From Panorpa germanica (taxonomy: Eukaryota > Arthropoda > Insecta > Mecoptera > Panorpidae), in assembly GCA_963678705.1 (NCBI GenBank), contig OY783209.1:4030001-4094000 (forward strand): DNA of 64,000 bases, given 5' to 3'. Below the pieces are notes generated by a model that was not told the DNA's origin, did not search any database, and worked only from the letters and a program-made list of their open reading frames with translations. Every line of letters begins with the position of its first letter. The stretch's first letter is position 1. Below, piece after piece: positions 25,696 to 37,827 of the stretch. A program made the position numbers and the translations under genes.

Positions 25696-27185
25696 TTAGC
25701 CTTCCTCTTCACCTTCGCCATCTCCACAATCCATTCCAACTTCCTCGTAATCTTTTTCCAATCCTGCCATATCTTCACGTGCTTCAGCGAATTCTCCTTC
25801 CTCCATTCCCTCACCGACATACCAGTGAACAAAGGCTCTTTTGGAATACATAAAATCGAACTTGTGATTCATTCTAGCAAAAGCTTCTGCTATTGCTGTT
25901 GTATTCGCTAGCATTAAAACTGCTCTTTGAACTTTGGCTAAATCTCCGCCAGGTACCACTGTTGGTGGCTGGTAATTCAATCCGATCTTAAAACCAGTGG
26001 GACACCAATCGACGAATTGAATAGACCGTTTACATTTCAGTGATGTTATGACAGAGTTGACATCTTTGGGAATGACATCCCCACGATACAAGAGTACACA
26101 AGACATGTATTTTCCATGGCGTGCATCAATCTTTACCATAGCGGAAGCTGGTTCAAAACAAGAGTTTGTTATTTCTGATGTATCCAACATTTCATGATAG
26201 GCTTTCTCTGCTGATATTATAGGTGCATAGAGAGCGAGAGGAAAGTGAATTCTAGGATATGGAACTAGGTTTGTTTGAAATTCCATAAAGTCTACGTTTA
26301 ACGAACCGTCGAAACGAAGTGATGACGTCAGACACGAATCAACTTGCGCCAAGATTCGATTTAAATTTGTGTATGTTGGTCTTTCAATGTCCAGGTTTCG
26401 TCGACATATATCATACAAAGCTTCATTGTCCACACAAAACGCGCAGTCCGTTATTTCCATTGTTGCATGAGCACAAAGAACTGCGTTGTAAGGCTCAACA
26501 ACCGCTGTAGCGATCTGAGGACAAGGATATATCATGTTGAGTAGTTTTGATTTTTTGCCATAGTCCACTGCTAGTCGTTCTAAGAGAATGGACGTATAAC
26601 CCGATCCAGTTCCGCCCCCGTACGTATGAAATATTAGAAATCCTTGTAAGCTTCCACAATTGTCTGCCAATTTACGGATTCTATCCAAAGCAATATCCAA
26701 CATCTCTTTGCCAACAGTGTAATGACCACGGGCGTAGTTATTAGCGGCATCTTCTTTTCCACTAATCATTGTTTCTGGATGGAACAGTTGACGATACGTT
26801 CCTGTGCGAACCTCGTCTGTAAATTAATTAATTGTTTTAATATTTAATAAAAGAAATGGTTTAGTTTTCTAAAAAAAACTCACCAATAACAGTGGGCTCC
26901 AAGTCAACAAGAAGTGTCCTCGGTACATACTTTCCAGCTCCTGTTTCACTAAAGAAGGAAGACGCAGAATCATCTGCTAGTCCAACGGTTTTGTCTGATG
27001 GCATTTGTCCGTCAGGTTGGATTCCATGCTCCAAACAATACAACTCCCAGCACGCGTTTCCAATTTGGACGCCTCCTTGCCCGATATGAACAGAGAGTAC
27101 TTCACGCTGAAAAAATCAATTTCACTTTTACAAATATTATCATTTCTATTATATTACACACTTCAAAATATAATTTATCTACCAT
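25696..27185 (-). CDS. alpha-tubulin C, 3 exons, 448 aa
   Basis: Alpha-tubulin on minus: exons 27185-27183 (ATG only), 27106-26884 and 26816-25696. The N-terminus [13 protein letters not shown] and the acetylatable loop GQMPSDK with Lys40 are conventional. GGGTGSG and the Glu254 region ([12 protein letters not shown]) are intact. The tail is GDGEGEEEG, with Gly last. It has its own substitutions (GLADDSAS in the first loop, [16 protein letters not shown]). It is converging with B and diverging from D. The promoter side has three CCAAT boxes. Confidence 0.94.
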
Positions 27186-27363
27186 TTTAACAAAGTAAAA
27201 ATAATTTAAATTAAACAAAATATAAGTTTAATATAAAAATAATTTATAAATTAATTTATAAATTAGTTAAAAATAACTAAATATTATAATTAAAATTTAG
27301 ATATAACTATACAAATATTTACCTGAAAATATCTATCAATAAATTCAATAATGCTATTTTCTA

Positions 27364-27416
27364 ATTGGTTATTAATTATTATTTTCTATCCAATCAGTAA
27401 TCTGAATGCTGATTGG
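27364..27416 (-). promoter_or_regulatory. three CCAAT boxes upstream of tubulin C
   Basis: ATTGG at 27364-27368, CCAAT at 27390-27394 and ATTGG at 27412-27416, spaced 26 and 22 nt, 179-231 nt upstream of the C start codon. Confidence 0.5.
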
Positions 27417-27548
27417 GCTACTCTTTCATAATTATTTTATTTTTTATACTTTGCGAAAGTTAAATGTGTACAATCTTTGTAATATTTATACCTTAACCTT
27501 TGACCTGTACTAGCTGAAATCTATTTCAACCTGAACCTGAATTATAAT

Positions 27549-27725
27549 GGGCTTGTTTTTTAGGGGTGGCTTTTTTCATTTATAATTTAAATATAGGTTA
27601 ATATATGTATATTGTCGTTTCTATTTGTTTAGATATCCAGAAGTTGACGGAGATATAGCTATTTAAAATTTCAATTTCAATTTTACCGCTTCTGTTAGGT
27701 CTGGTATGACGTCATATGACGATCA
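27549..27725 (+). repeat. divergent copy of the TIR repeat family
   Basis: Starts AATGGGCTTGTTTTTTAGGG and later carries the GTTGACGGAGATATAGC and TGACGTCATATGACG blocks. It is too diverged to place an end. It sits between C and D. Confidence 0.35.
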
Positions 27726-28142
27726 CGCTGGGTCTGTTTTGTGAAACGTTTCTTGCTCATATGCTTACTACATTATGCTCTTTATATATATAACATTTTT
27801 CTCCTTATGTTTAGGAATTAAGAAAATTCACAAGAGAATAAGATCTTTATTTTATAAATTTTTCCGAAGTCGTTTAACATTAGACGGTTTTATAAGTAGC
27901 TTAGCTTTGTTCAAAATAGTACCGTCTGATCTTAAACGACGTCGGACAAAATAACAAAATAGGGTCCTAGGTCTGAAGAATATGGTGGATGTAGAAATAA
28001 TTTATAGCTTAATCTAGTTAATTTGGCATAACTTATCTTAACATAAATATATTTTTAATCCGACTCCCATGTATTACTTTCAATACTGTAAAGTTTGAGG
28101 ACCTCTGCTCTACAACAATGCAGTTAGTTACGTGATTATGAA

Positions 28143-28147
28143 CCAAT
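28143..28147 (+). promoter_or_regulatory. CCAAT box upstream of tubulin D
   Basis: A single CCAAT 216-220 nt before the D start codon, in the same window where the other genes have pairs. Confidence 0.35.
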
Positions 28148-28278
28148 AAACGTAAAGGAACAAAATCACCCAATACCAAATATGCATTGTTGAAAATAAT
28201 ATAGGTAGGTATTTAGTTTTTCTATAAATTTTATAAATTTTGGCAGTTTGTGTGGGTTTTTGGCTTAATTTTATTTTT

Positions 28279-28303
28279 GGGATTAGCTAATTTTTTGGAG
28301 GGA
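28279..28303 (+). promoter_or_regulatory. G-rich upstream element of tubulin D
   Basis: GGGATTAGCTAATTTTTTGG followed by AGGGATT, 60-84 nt upstream of the D ATG. It matches the element of A at nearly the same distance. Confidence 0.45.
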
Positions 28304-28362
28304 TTTGGGTTATACTGGTCTATCAAATTAATTTTTTTAAGTTAAATAAATTGATATAAAAA

Positions 28363-30195
28363 ATGGCGGTAATATATCCAAGGCTGGGCATACACGTAAA
28401 GAATTATCGGTCAGTTTTGACGGAATACTCTCCGGTTTGCCGGTAAAGAGGTGTACTCTTCCATCGTAACTGTCCGGTAAATCGTCAAATGTATGCCCAG
28501 GATTGTACACTTTTCTTTAATATTAATTTTACCTGTTTATAATTATACCCTTCTTACAGAGAGAGATAGTTTCTTTACACATTGGTCAGGGAGGCGTTCA
28601 AATGGGAAATGCGTGCTGGGAATTATATTGTTTGGAGCACGGTGTTCAACCTGACGGAAAGTTCCCATGTTTCAATGTGTGCGCGGACGCGGAACAGTCT
28701 TCTGAAGTATTCTTCAACGAATCTGAGACAGGAAAACGCGTACCCCGGTCGGTAATGGTGGATCTAGAACCTACTGTTATTGGTAAGAATAAAAAATATT
28801 GCGTAATCTTGTGACTTTAATAATCAGGTACGAGTTTGCTCTTAAGAACAACTTGATAACTTTCTGTAGTGCTTTGAAAAAATATAACAAATTGTGTGTA
28901 AATAGATGTTGATTGTTCATCATGACTCATATGTAGAATTCAGCTAACGTTTGGTAGCTTTTCAAAATATAGGAAAGGATTTAGCATCCAGAAAAACAAT
29001 TTACCTATGTTATCTCAAGGATAAACCTACCTTTATCCATAATCATTACTTGATTCTTAATATTGTTCTATTTTTAGATGAAGTTCGTTCGGGGTCGTAT
29101 CGTTTACTATACCATCCAGAAATGTTAATTAGTGGCAAGGAAGACGCAGCAAACAACTACGCCCGTGGCCATTATACAATCGGCAAGGAAATGTTAGATC
29201 TTACTCTGGACAAAATCCGCAAATTGACAGATCAATGCGACGCCTTACAGGGATTTTTTATTTTTCATTCTTATGGAGGTGGTACTGGTTCAGGATTTAC
29301 CTCACTTTTATTAGAGAGGATTGCTATCGATTATGGTAAAAAAACTAAATTGCAATTTATGCTTTATCCATGCCCGCAAATATCAACAGCTGTTGTTGAG
29401 CCGTACAATGCAATCCTGTGCGCTCATTCCACAATGGATGTGAGTGATATTGCCTTTATTAATGATAACGAAGCTCTATATGATATATGTCGAAGAAATT
29501 TGGATATTGAACGTCCAACGTATACCAACCTAAATAGGCTTATCGCTCAAGCGACGTCGTCCATTACAGCGCCAATGAGATTTGATGGTCCATTAACTGT
29601 TGACTTTTCTGAATTTGAAACGAATTTAGTTCCATACCCAAGAATACATTTCCCATTGATAGTGTATTCACCAATCGTGTCTGTAGATAAAGCTTACCAT
29701 GAATACCTGGACACAGCGGAAATAACAATGGCTTCTTTCGAGCCAACTAATGCGTTGATTAAGCTAGACCCCAGACATGGGAAGTATATGGCATGCTGCA
29801 TGCTCTACCGCGGCGATGTTGTAGCCAAGGATATAAATTACGCAATAATGCAATTAAAGTGCAGACGATGTGTACAGTTTGTAGATTGGTGTCCAACTGG
29901 ATTTAAAGTAGGCATTAATTATCAGCCTCCTACTATGGTACCAGGTGGTGATCTTGCCAAGGTGCAGAGATCTTGCTGTATGCTGGCAAATACAACGGCA
30001 CTTGCAGAATCTTTTGCACGATTAAGTTGTAAATTTGATTTCATGTACTCTAAGAGGGCGTTTGTCCATTGGTATGTCGGAGAAGGAATGGAAGAGTGCG
30101 AATTTTGTGAAGCTCGTGAAGATATAGCTGGGCTGGAGAAAGATTACGAAGAAGTTGGAATGTGTGATGTATGTATTGACGAAGAAGATGTTTAA
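28363..30195 (+). CDS. alpha-tubulin D (divergent), 3 exons, 448 aa
   Basis: Exons 28363-28368 (ATG GCG), 28560-28782 and 29078-30195. An in-frame run through intron 2 makes a longer open frame start near 28951, but the acceptor at 29076-29077 and alignment with the other genes put exon 3 at 29078. The protein begins [14 protein letters not shown], lacks Lys40 (the loop reads [12 protein letters not shown]) and ends [12 protein letters not shown] with a C-x-x-C and terminal Val. GGGTGSG and Glu254 ([12 protein letters not shown]) remain. It is the sister of A (same two-codon first exon, 3' UTR and upstream element). A further Cys pair, [11 protein letters not shown], replaces the usual [11 protein letters not shown]. 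Confidence 0.93.
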
Positions 30196-30350
30196 AAGAA
30201 AAAAAAATATTATGGTATGGGAAACTAAAGCAACGGGAATGTAACGGGAACTTAGGATACCGGGTAAGAAGTTGACAGGGTTGGTTTAGTTGCAGAATGT
30301 TTTTGTAATACGTAATATAAAAAGATTATAAAATTTTAAACGATATTCTG
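30196..30350 (+). other. 3' UTR of tubulin D, homologous to that of A
   Basis: Aligns with the reverse complement of 20743-20895 up to a shared AATATTCT/GATATTCT string. See the A entry. Confidence 0.7.
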
Positions 30351-30977
30351 TTGTTTTGCTTAATTCTTCTAGATGTGATTTGGTTTACTTATAAAATAAT
30401 TGTATTTATTTTTATGAGTACACGCTTTGGAATGCAATACACTTGTATGTGTAATTTTATCTAGGAGATGAGTCTCTTCTCAGTTTTGTTCTTCCTAGAA
30501 TTGTCAAGAAAGGAATTTTTTTTCTACAATCATCTTGAAAGTAAAAGTAACTAACGCCTTACAACCACTGTATAACATTTACTTATTCTTTTGTATATTT
30601 TGGGCAGAAGGGCTAAGGGATTGACTGAAATTGGCTTTTAATTGTCATATCTAATATTTATCAATCAATATTAGTTTTAACTTGGTTTCAACTTTATATA
30701 AATAAGTGCATTCCTCAGTGTGGGAGTATACTGCATGTATATTTTGAAACTGATTTCTAAAAAAAAATCATCTAGGACCAGTTTTACATTCAGAAAAATA
30801 AATGAGGGTGTATTAATATTAATACGACATATCAGTAATATTGTTTATTATAATTTTTACATGTATTTTGATTAAAAGGTTTTTATGTTATTTTGTAAAT
30901 ATTTTATTTTTAACAATTTATGAATTACATAGACACAGGAATAAATATACGGAATCCAGTTTAATAAGCTATTAAAT
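30351..30977. other. intergenic D-E
   Basis: AT-rich. A single ATTGG at 30630-30634, about 344 nt before the E start, is outside the usual window. No paired CCAAT is seen for this broken copy. Confidence 0.35.
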
Positions 30978-32492
30978 ATGGTAATTTCATTTTTAATTAA
31001 AAGTTATTACTTTAAGGTAGTTAAATATAGTAGAATCGATTACAGCGTGAAGTTTTGTCGGTGCATATCGGACAAGGAGGAGTGCAAATTGGAAACGCGT
31101 GCTGGGAGCTTTATTGTTTGGAGCATGGAATCCAACCGGACGGGCAGATGCCATCAGACAAAACCATTGGAGGAGGAGATGATGCTGCCTCCTCATTCTT
31201 CAGTGAAACAGGAGCAGGAAAGCATGTACCAAGAACCGTTTTCATTGATTTGGAGCCAACAGTGGTTGGTATGTTAAAAGTTTATATTTAAGAGATATGT
31301 GCTATAACACCATATTACAAATGATTTAAGTGCAAAATTCTTATACTTTTAGATGAGATTCGCACAGGAACGTATCGCCAACTGTTCCATCCAGAAACAA
31401 TGATTAGTGGTAAAGAAGATGCCGCTAATAACTACGCGCGTGGCTATTACACCGTTGGGAAAGAGATGCTTGATATTACATTAGATAGGGTACGTAAATT
31501 GGCAGACCAATGCAGTGGCTTGCAAGGATTTATGGTCTTTCATTCCTTTGGAGGGGGAACTGGTTCCGGATTCACATCAATTCTATTAGAACGTCTTGCA
31601 GTTGATTATGGAAAAAAGTCAAAAATAGAGTCAATGATATATCCTTGTCCACAAATAGCAACTGCAGTTGTTGAGCCGTACAACGCAATTCTATGTGCTC
31701 ATTCTACAATGGAAGTGACTGACTGCGCCTTTATGATGGATAATGAGGCTTTATACGATATTTGTCGTCGGAACTTGGACATTGAACGACCCACATACAC
31801 GAACTTAAATCGAATGCTAGCACAGGAATGCTAGCTAGACAAGACATCAGTCTTGTCTCACAGCCTCTTTACGGTTTGATGGATCATTGAATGTAGACTT
31901 TACAGAGTTCCAAACAAACCTAGTTCCGTATCCCCGAATTCATTTCCCGCTCGCTCTCTACGCTCCAATAATATCAGCTGAAAAGGCTTACCATGAAATG
32001 TTGGATACAGCAGAAATTACAAATACTTGCTTTGAACCAGCTAGTTCAATGGTAAAAGTTGACCCCAGGCATGGAAAATATATGTCTTGTTGTTTACTGT
32101 ATCGAGGAGATGTTGTTCCAAAAGATGTGAACTCAGGGATAGCATCCCTGAAGTCTAAAAGATCTATTCAGTTCGTCGATTGGTGCCCCACTGGTTTTAA
32201 GATCGGGTTGAATTACCAGCCACCAACAGTGGTACCTGGCGGAGACTTGGCAAAAGTTCAAAGAGCAGTAGTAATGCTAGCAAATACAACAGCAATAGCA
32301 GAAGCTTTTGCTAGGTTGAATCACAAGTTTGATTTCATGTATTCTAAAAGAGCTTTTGTTCATTGGTATGTCGGTGAGGGAATGGAAGAAGGAGAGTTTG
32401 CTGAGGCACGTGAAGACTTGGCAAGTTTAGAAAAGGATTATGAAGAAGTTGGAATGGATTCTGGTGAGACAGAAGGTGAAGAAGAAGGATAA
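30978..32492 (+). pseudogene. alpha-tubulin E, frameshifted by a small insertion
   Basis: Alpha-tubulin layout with exons 30978-30980 (ATG), 31046-31268 and 31353-32492. Exon 3 is 1,140 nt against 1,121 in five intact copies. The extra 19 nt follow NRMLAQ near codon 235. Translation then reads EC and stops at 31832-31834; the original frame resumes near 31861 and stays open to EGEEEG at 32492. So the N-terminal half and C-terminal half are each clean and no other lesion is seen, which means the break is young, or else an assembly or sequencing error. Other departures are ARGYYT for ARGHYT and NSGIAS for NSVIAS. Lys40 is kept and an AATAAA lies at 32527-32532. A truncated product would lack half of the fold and could not function as tubulin. 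Confidence 0.8.
31821..31863 (+). other. insertion in tubulin E with flanking CACAG repeats and an internal hairpin
   Basis: CACAG at 31821-31825 and again at 31859-31863 bracket 33 nt. Inside are a second copy of AATGCTAGC, already present just upstream, and the inverted pair GACAAGAC/GTCTTGTC. Intact genes have about 16 nt between these landmarks. Template slippage at repair is a possible origin. Confidence 0.65.
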
Positions 32493-32898
32493 ATATTGTA
32501 TATGCTTCTTAATAATGTATCAACTTAATAAAAATTATATCCTAGATCTGAAATATTTGAAATAAGTATTTAGTTCTTCGTTATTGCATTATTTTATATT
32601 GAGTAATTTATAAATAAAAATAATTAAAAGGGATGTTATATTTTTGTATATCACTCCTAATCGAGTGAGTACACTTTCGAGTATAGACCTGATTAACAGG
32701 ATGTGCAATATTTATTTAATATAATTTGTTATTTACCATTTAATTATTATGAAACCTGTAAAATAAGATATATGATATTAGCTTTTTAGCTATTTATGAC
32801 ATAGTGTTAGTTTAGTATAGTCTGGGGTGTTAGTCAAGAGCATAGCAACTCTATCTAATTGTAGCAAGCCAAAGTAAACTTTGATCGCGGTAACAACG
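32493..32898. other. intergenic E-F
   Basis: AT-rich 3' flank of E and 5' flank of F. Nothing else recognised. Confidence 0.4.
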
Positions 32899-32930
32899 AT
32901 TGGATAGCTGTAAATTTTGAACAAACCAAT
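32899..32930 (+). promoter_or_regulatory. paired CCAAT boxes upstream of tubulin F
   Basis: ATTGG at 32899-32903 and CCAAT at 32926-32930, 27 nt apart and 175-206 nt before the ATG. Confidence 0.5.
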
Positions 32931-33104
32931 AACGAAAAGGCATTGTTTAAAATAATGTTGCCTTTGGAAAATTTATTTTACCAAAATATTTTTAAAACAT
33001 ACTACTCTTATTATAAAATTAAACATAGTTGAATTTATAAATTATTTATATATATATATCATATTACATTTTTAAACTAACTAAATTATAATCATTTTAT
33101 TGAA

Positions 33105-34604
33105 ATGGTAAGCTAACTTTAAATAATTATTTTAACTCTTTTAATACAATATTACTATTACAAATATTTTAATGCTTGTTTTATTTTAGCGAGAGGTTTT
33201 GTCTGTTCATATTGGCCAAGGAGGCGTGCAGGTTGGCAACGCTTGTTGGGAGCTGTATTGTCTGGAACATGGCATACAACCAGATGGGCAGATGCCATCC
33301 GACAAAACTGTTGGGGGTGGTGATGATTCTGCGAGCTCCTTTTTCAGTGAAACAGGTGCAGGAAAACATGTTCCCAGAACAGTTCTGATTGATCTGGAAC
33401 CAACAGTTATTGGTAAGGAAGAACTTAATATATTTTATTTTAACTTATATACGAGTACTTAACTAAACTTTACCAATTTACAGATGAGGTTCGTACAGGT
33501 ACGTACCGTCAGCTGTTTCACCCAGAGACAATGATAAGCGGAAAAGAAGACGCCGCTAATAACTATGCTCGAGGTCATTATACAGTGGGCAAGGAGATGC
33601 TGGACATTACGCTGGATAGATTACGAAAGTTGGCAGATCAATGTGGTGCTTTACAAGGATTTTTATTGTTTCACACATTTGGAGGAGGAACAGGTTCTGG
33701 GTTTACATCCATTTTACTGGAACGTCTTGCTGTTGATTACGGCAAAAAATCTAAAATAGTGTCATCCATTTATCCATGCCCACAGATTGCCACAGCTGTC
33801 GTTGAGCCGTATAATTCTATACTATGTGCTCACTCTACAATGGAAGTAACGGACTGTGCATTTTTGGTGGATAATGAAGCTTTGTACGATATTTGTCGTC
33901 GTAACTTGGACATTGAGAGACCAACATACACGAATCTAAATAGACTCATGGCACAAGTTATTTCCTGTTTAACGGCATCACTTCGTTTCGACGGATCGTT
34001 GAACGTGGATTTTATGGAATTTCAAACAAACTTGGTGCCATATCCAAGAATACATTTCCCTCTGGCTCTTTACGCTCCTATAATATCTGCAGAAAAGGCT
34101 TACCATGAACTGCTGGATACAGCAGAGATATCAAACGCTTGCTTCGAACCAGCGAGTTCCATGGTAAAGGTTGACCCAAGACATGGCAAATACATGGCAT
34201 GTTGCATGTTGTTCAGAGGAGATGTTGTCCCAAAAGATGTGAACTCAGTGATAGCATCCCTGAAGTCTAAACGTTCCATCCAGTTTGTCGATTGGTGTCC
34301 CACTGGTTTTAAGATCGGGTTAAACTATCAACCACCGACAGTGGTACCTGGCGGAGACTTAGCCAAAGTACAAAGAGCAGTCGTAATGCTAGCGAATACA
34401 ACAGCAATAGCAGAAGCTTTTGCTAGGTTAAATCACAAATTCGATTTTATGTATTCCAAAAGAGCTTTTGTTCATTGGTATGTCGGCGAAGGAATGGAAG
34501 AAGGAGAATTCGCCGAAGCACGTGAAGACATGGCTGGACTAGAAAAAGATTACGAAGAAGTTGGAATGGACTCTGGAGAAGCAGAGGGGGAAGAGGAAGG
34601 ATAA
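33105..34604 (+). CDS. alpha-tubulin F, 3 exons, 448 aa
   Basis: Exons 33105-33107 (ATG), 33190-33412 and 33484-34604, all GT-AG with matching phase. N-terminus [17 protein letters not shown], Lys40 in GQMPSDK, GGGTGSG, and the Glu254 segment [12 protein letters not shown]. The tail is [11 protein letters not shown], with Gly last. It is very close to E, G and H over exon 3, with long shared nucleotide blocks in the second half, while its introns and flanks differ. An AATAAA is at 34698-34703. The exon layout and intact frame give no sign of decay. Confidence 0.95.
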
Positions 34605-34917
34605 GTTTCTATATAATAATATAAAATTATATCTGCTATTATACTAATTTATGTTATATATTTTTTTATTACATTTAAATTATCTTAGCAGTTTAAAAAT
34701 AAAACTTATTTTTTAATATGAATATTCTTCGATTTACATTATATTTATACAATAATAATCATCATACATTATATTTAATTGAATATAGGAATTATAATTG
34801 AATGGTGGAAGTTATCGCAATGTCTTTATTTATTTTTTAAAAGGAAATTATTACATATTTGGTTAATAAATAATTCAAATTATAATCTACATATATTATA
34901 ATTATAATATATAATAA

Positions 34918-35554
34918 TAGGGCTTGTGTCCTCATTTTTTAGTGGTCGATTTTTCAATTGTTGATTGAAATTGATGTTAATAAATGTGTATTGGTGTGTC
35001 TATTTTATTAAATATCTAAATATTGACGGAGATATAGCAATTAAAAGTTTGAATTGTAGTTTTAGCGCTAGAAATGGTCGGCCATATTTGTAAGACGTGA
35101 AATGCATTTTAACGTCAGTTATTTGTTGAGTAGGTCAGTGCTGTGGTAATGTTCTGTAGCTATTGGTAGTCAAATAATCAAGTCAAATCAAAGAATAATA
35201 AGTTTTTATTCTATTTAATCCTGGTAAGGCAGGCATAATATTAAAATTTGAATGTTCCTTGAAATAGCTGTAAAGAATATTTGATATTTTGATATATAAA
35301 TACATATAGCAGAGATTTATGATCTGTAAGGTTGGTAACCTTACACATTGATTGTGATGTCACATGCACTTGGAATGTTTACAACGTTGAACCCCTTTAA
35401 TAATTAAAGAGACAAAATAACTTTTTTAATTGTTAATATCTCTTAACATATAAGGAGTTATTAAAAAATAATTGAACATTTGAGGTTCTAGTAACCCACT
35501 TTATGAATATATAGTACACTTTTATAGAAATTAAGACATAGGACACAAGCCCAT
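34918..35554 (+). repeat. TIR repeat family, full-length copy (forward)
   Basis: Begins GGGCTTGTGTCCTCATTTTT and ends GACATAGGACACAAGCCC, inverted terminal repeats of about 13 bp. Reference copy for the family: it aligns throughout with 3412-4050 in reverse. Inserted between tubulins F and G, upstream of the G promoter. No protein is encoded. Confidence 0.75.
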
Positions 35555-35653
35555 TAGTAGATTCTAAATCTAGAAAATTAATTATAGTCGAAGTATGCTA
35601 ATTTTTGTAATTTATCAATATCGAGTATACATAGCTGTGAATAATGTCTTAAA

Positions 35654-35710
35654 CCAATTATAAAAGACGTTAATTTTTATAACCAATTAAAATTAATTGC
35701 TTGAACCAAT
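35654..35710 (+). promoter_or_regulatory. three CCAAT boxes upstream of tubulin G
   Basis: CCAAT at 35654-35658, 35683-35687 and 35706-35710, all in the same direction, each followed by TTA, 168-224 nt before the ATG with spacings of 29 and 23 nt. Confidence 0.5.
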
Positions 35711-35877
35711 TAAAAATTTCAATTGTTGTAATCAAATATACCTAAAAAATATAAATAACTTTAACTATATATCATTTGTTAAATTTCTTTGAAATAAATT
35801 TATATTTTTAAACATTTTTTTATACAAATCTATTAAATCATTTCATTTAAATTTTTTTAAATACCTAATTATTAAAA

Positions 35878-37374
35878 ATGGTAAATTATTATTTTATAAT
35901 GCATAATTTTTTCAAATTTTTTAATATATATTTGTATTTTTTTAATTTTAAATTTTTTTTTTTAGCGAGAAGCTCTATCAGTTCATGTTGGACAAGGAGG
36001 AGTTCAAGTTGGAAACGCCTGTTGGGAGCTGTACTGTTTGGAGCATGGAATACAACCGGATGGACAGATGCCATCAGATAAAACCGTTGGAGGAGGAGAC
36101 GACTCTGCTAGTGCCTTTTTCAGTGAAACGGGGGCAGGAAAGCATGTTCCGAGGACAGTACTCATTGATTTGGAGCCTACAGTAATAGGTAAGCATTCTG
36201 ACATTAATTTCTTCATTTCAATTCTATTTTCTTAATAATATTTTAAATTGCAGATGAAGTACGAACAGGAACGTATCGTCAGCTATTTCATCCAGAGACT
36301 ATGATAAGCGGGAAAGAAGATGCAGCTAATAACTACGCTCGCGGACACTACACCGTTGGCAAGGAGATGTTGGATATTACGTTGGACAGACTACGTAAAT
36401 TAGCTGACCAATGCGGAAGTCTGCAAGGATTCTTAGTGTTCCACACATTTGGAGGAGGCACTGGTTCAGGATTCACATCAATTTTATTAGAACGTCTTGC
36501 TGTCGATTACGGCAAGAAATCAAAAATTGCATCCATGATTTATCCTTGCCCTCAGATCGCTACAGCTGTGGTTGAGCCCTACAACGCCATTTTGTGTTGC
36601 CATTCTACAATGGAAGTAACTGACTGTGCTTTTTGTGTAGACAATGAAGCCTTGTACGATATTTGTCGTCGTAATTTGGACATTGAAAGACCAACGTACA
36701 CGAATCTAAATAGACTCATGGCACAAGTTATATCTTGCTTAACAACCTCGCTTCGCTTCGACGGAGCCTTAAACGTTGACTTCATGGAATTTCAAACAAA
36801 CTTAGTTCCGTATCCTCGAATTCATTTCCCCCTCGCTCTCTACGCTCCGATAATATCCGCTGAGAAGGCTTACCATGAATTGTTGGATACAGCAGAAATT
36901 TCAAATGCTTGCTTTGAACCAGCTAGCTCAATGGTAAAAGTTGACCCCAGGCATGGAAAGTACATGGCATGTTGTCTGCTGTATCGAGGAGATGTTGTTC
37001 CAAAAGATGTGAACTCAGTGATAGCATCATTGAAGTCTAAACGTTCCATCCAGTTTGTCGATTGGTGCCCCACTGGTTTTAAGATCGGGTTGAATTATCA
37101 ACCCCCAACTGTGGTTCCTGGAGGAGACTTGGCTAAAGTACAGAGGGCGGTTGTAATGTTGGCGAATACAACAGCTATAGCAGAAGCTTTTGCTAGATTG
37201 AATCACAAGTTCGATTTTATGTATTCCAAAAGAGCTTTTGTTCATTGGTATGTCGGCGAGGGAATGGAAGAAGGAGAATTCGCTGAGGCACGTGAAGATA
37301 TGGCAGGATTAGAAAAAGATTACGAAGAAGTAGGAATGGACTCTGGAGAAGGCGAAGGTGAAGAAGAAGGTTAA
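35878..37374 (+). CDS. alpha-tubulin G, 3 exons, 448 aa
   Basis: Exons 35878-35880 (ATG), 35966-36188 and 36254-37374. N-terminus [17 protein letters not shown], Lys40 in GQMPSDK, GGGTGSG and [12 protein letters not shown] all present. The tail is [11 protein letters not shown]. It is nearly the same as H in the second half of exon 3. The segment [13 protein letters not shown], shared only with H, has Cys-Cys where most of the others have Cys-Ala. The 3' flank contains a decayed tubulin fragment about 450 nt downstream. Confidence 0.95.
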
Positions 37375-37827
37375 ATATGTTAAAAAGATTCATTCAAATT
37401 TTAGACGCTTTTGAATAACCCATTTGAAATATTAACCTATAATAATGGTTTATAAAATTTTCATTGTCAAATTTATATTTCTTATCTTTTTATAAATATT
37501 TAAAGTTTATACAATATATGTGTTAAGATATAATATACTTGGTAATTTATTTCATCCAAGTTCTAATTTTAGCACTATAACTATCAAATATGTATATTAC
37601 ATAGTCTTAATGATATTTGTAAGCACAGGCACGTACTTGGGGGCTACTCAGTTACAAGAGATGTAGAACAGCACTTAACAGTTCTTTATTGCGTGCTTAC
37701 AATCTTGAATATTTTCCAAATATATTTACAGCGAAAATATCTGTTTCTTTAAATGGACTTATATATATACCTACGTATGTTAATCAATTCTATGAATTTA
37801 TGAAATATTTCTCTTCGATCTGATCAA

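Noticed and set aside
28951-29077. Upstream extension of tubulin D exon 3
   Set aside because: Open by chance through intron 2; alignment with the other copies and the acceptor at 29076-29077 place the exon start at 29078.
31887-32492. A separate 201-codon gene
   Set aside because: It is the downstream half of tubulin E after the frameshift.
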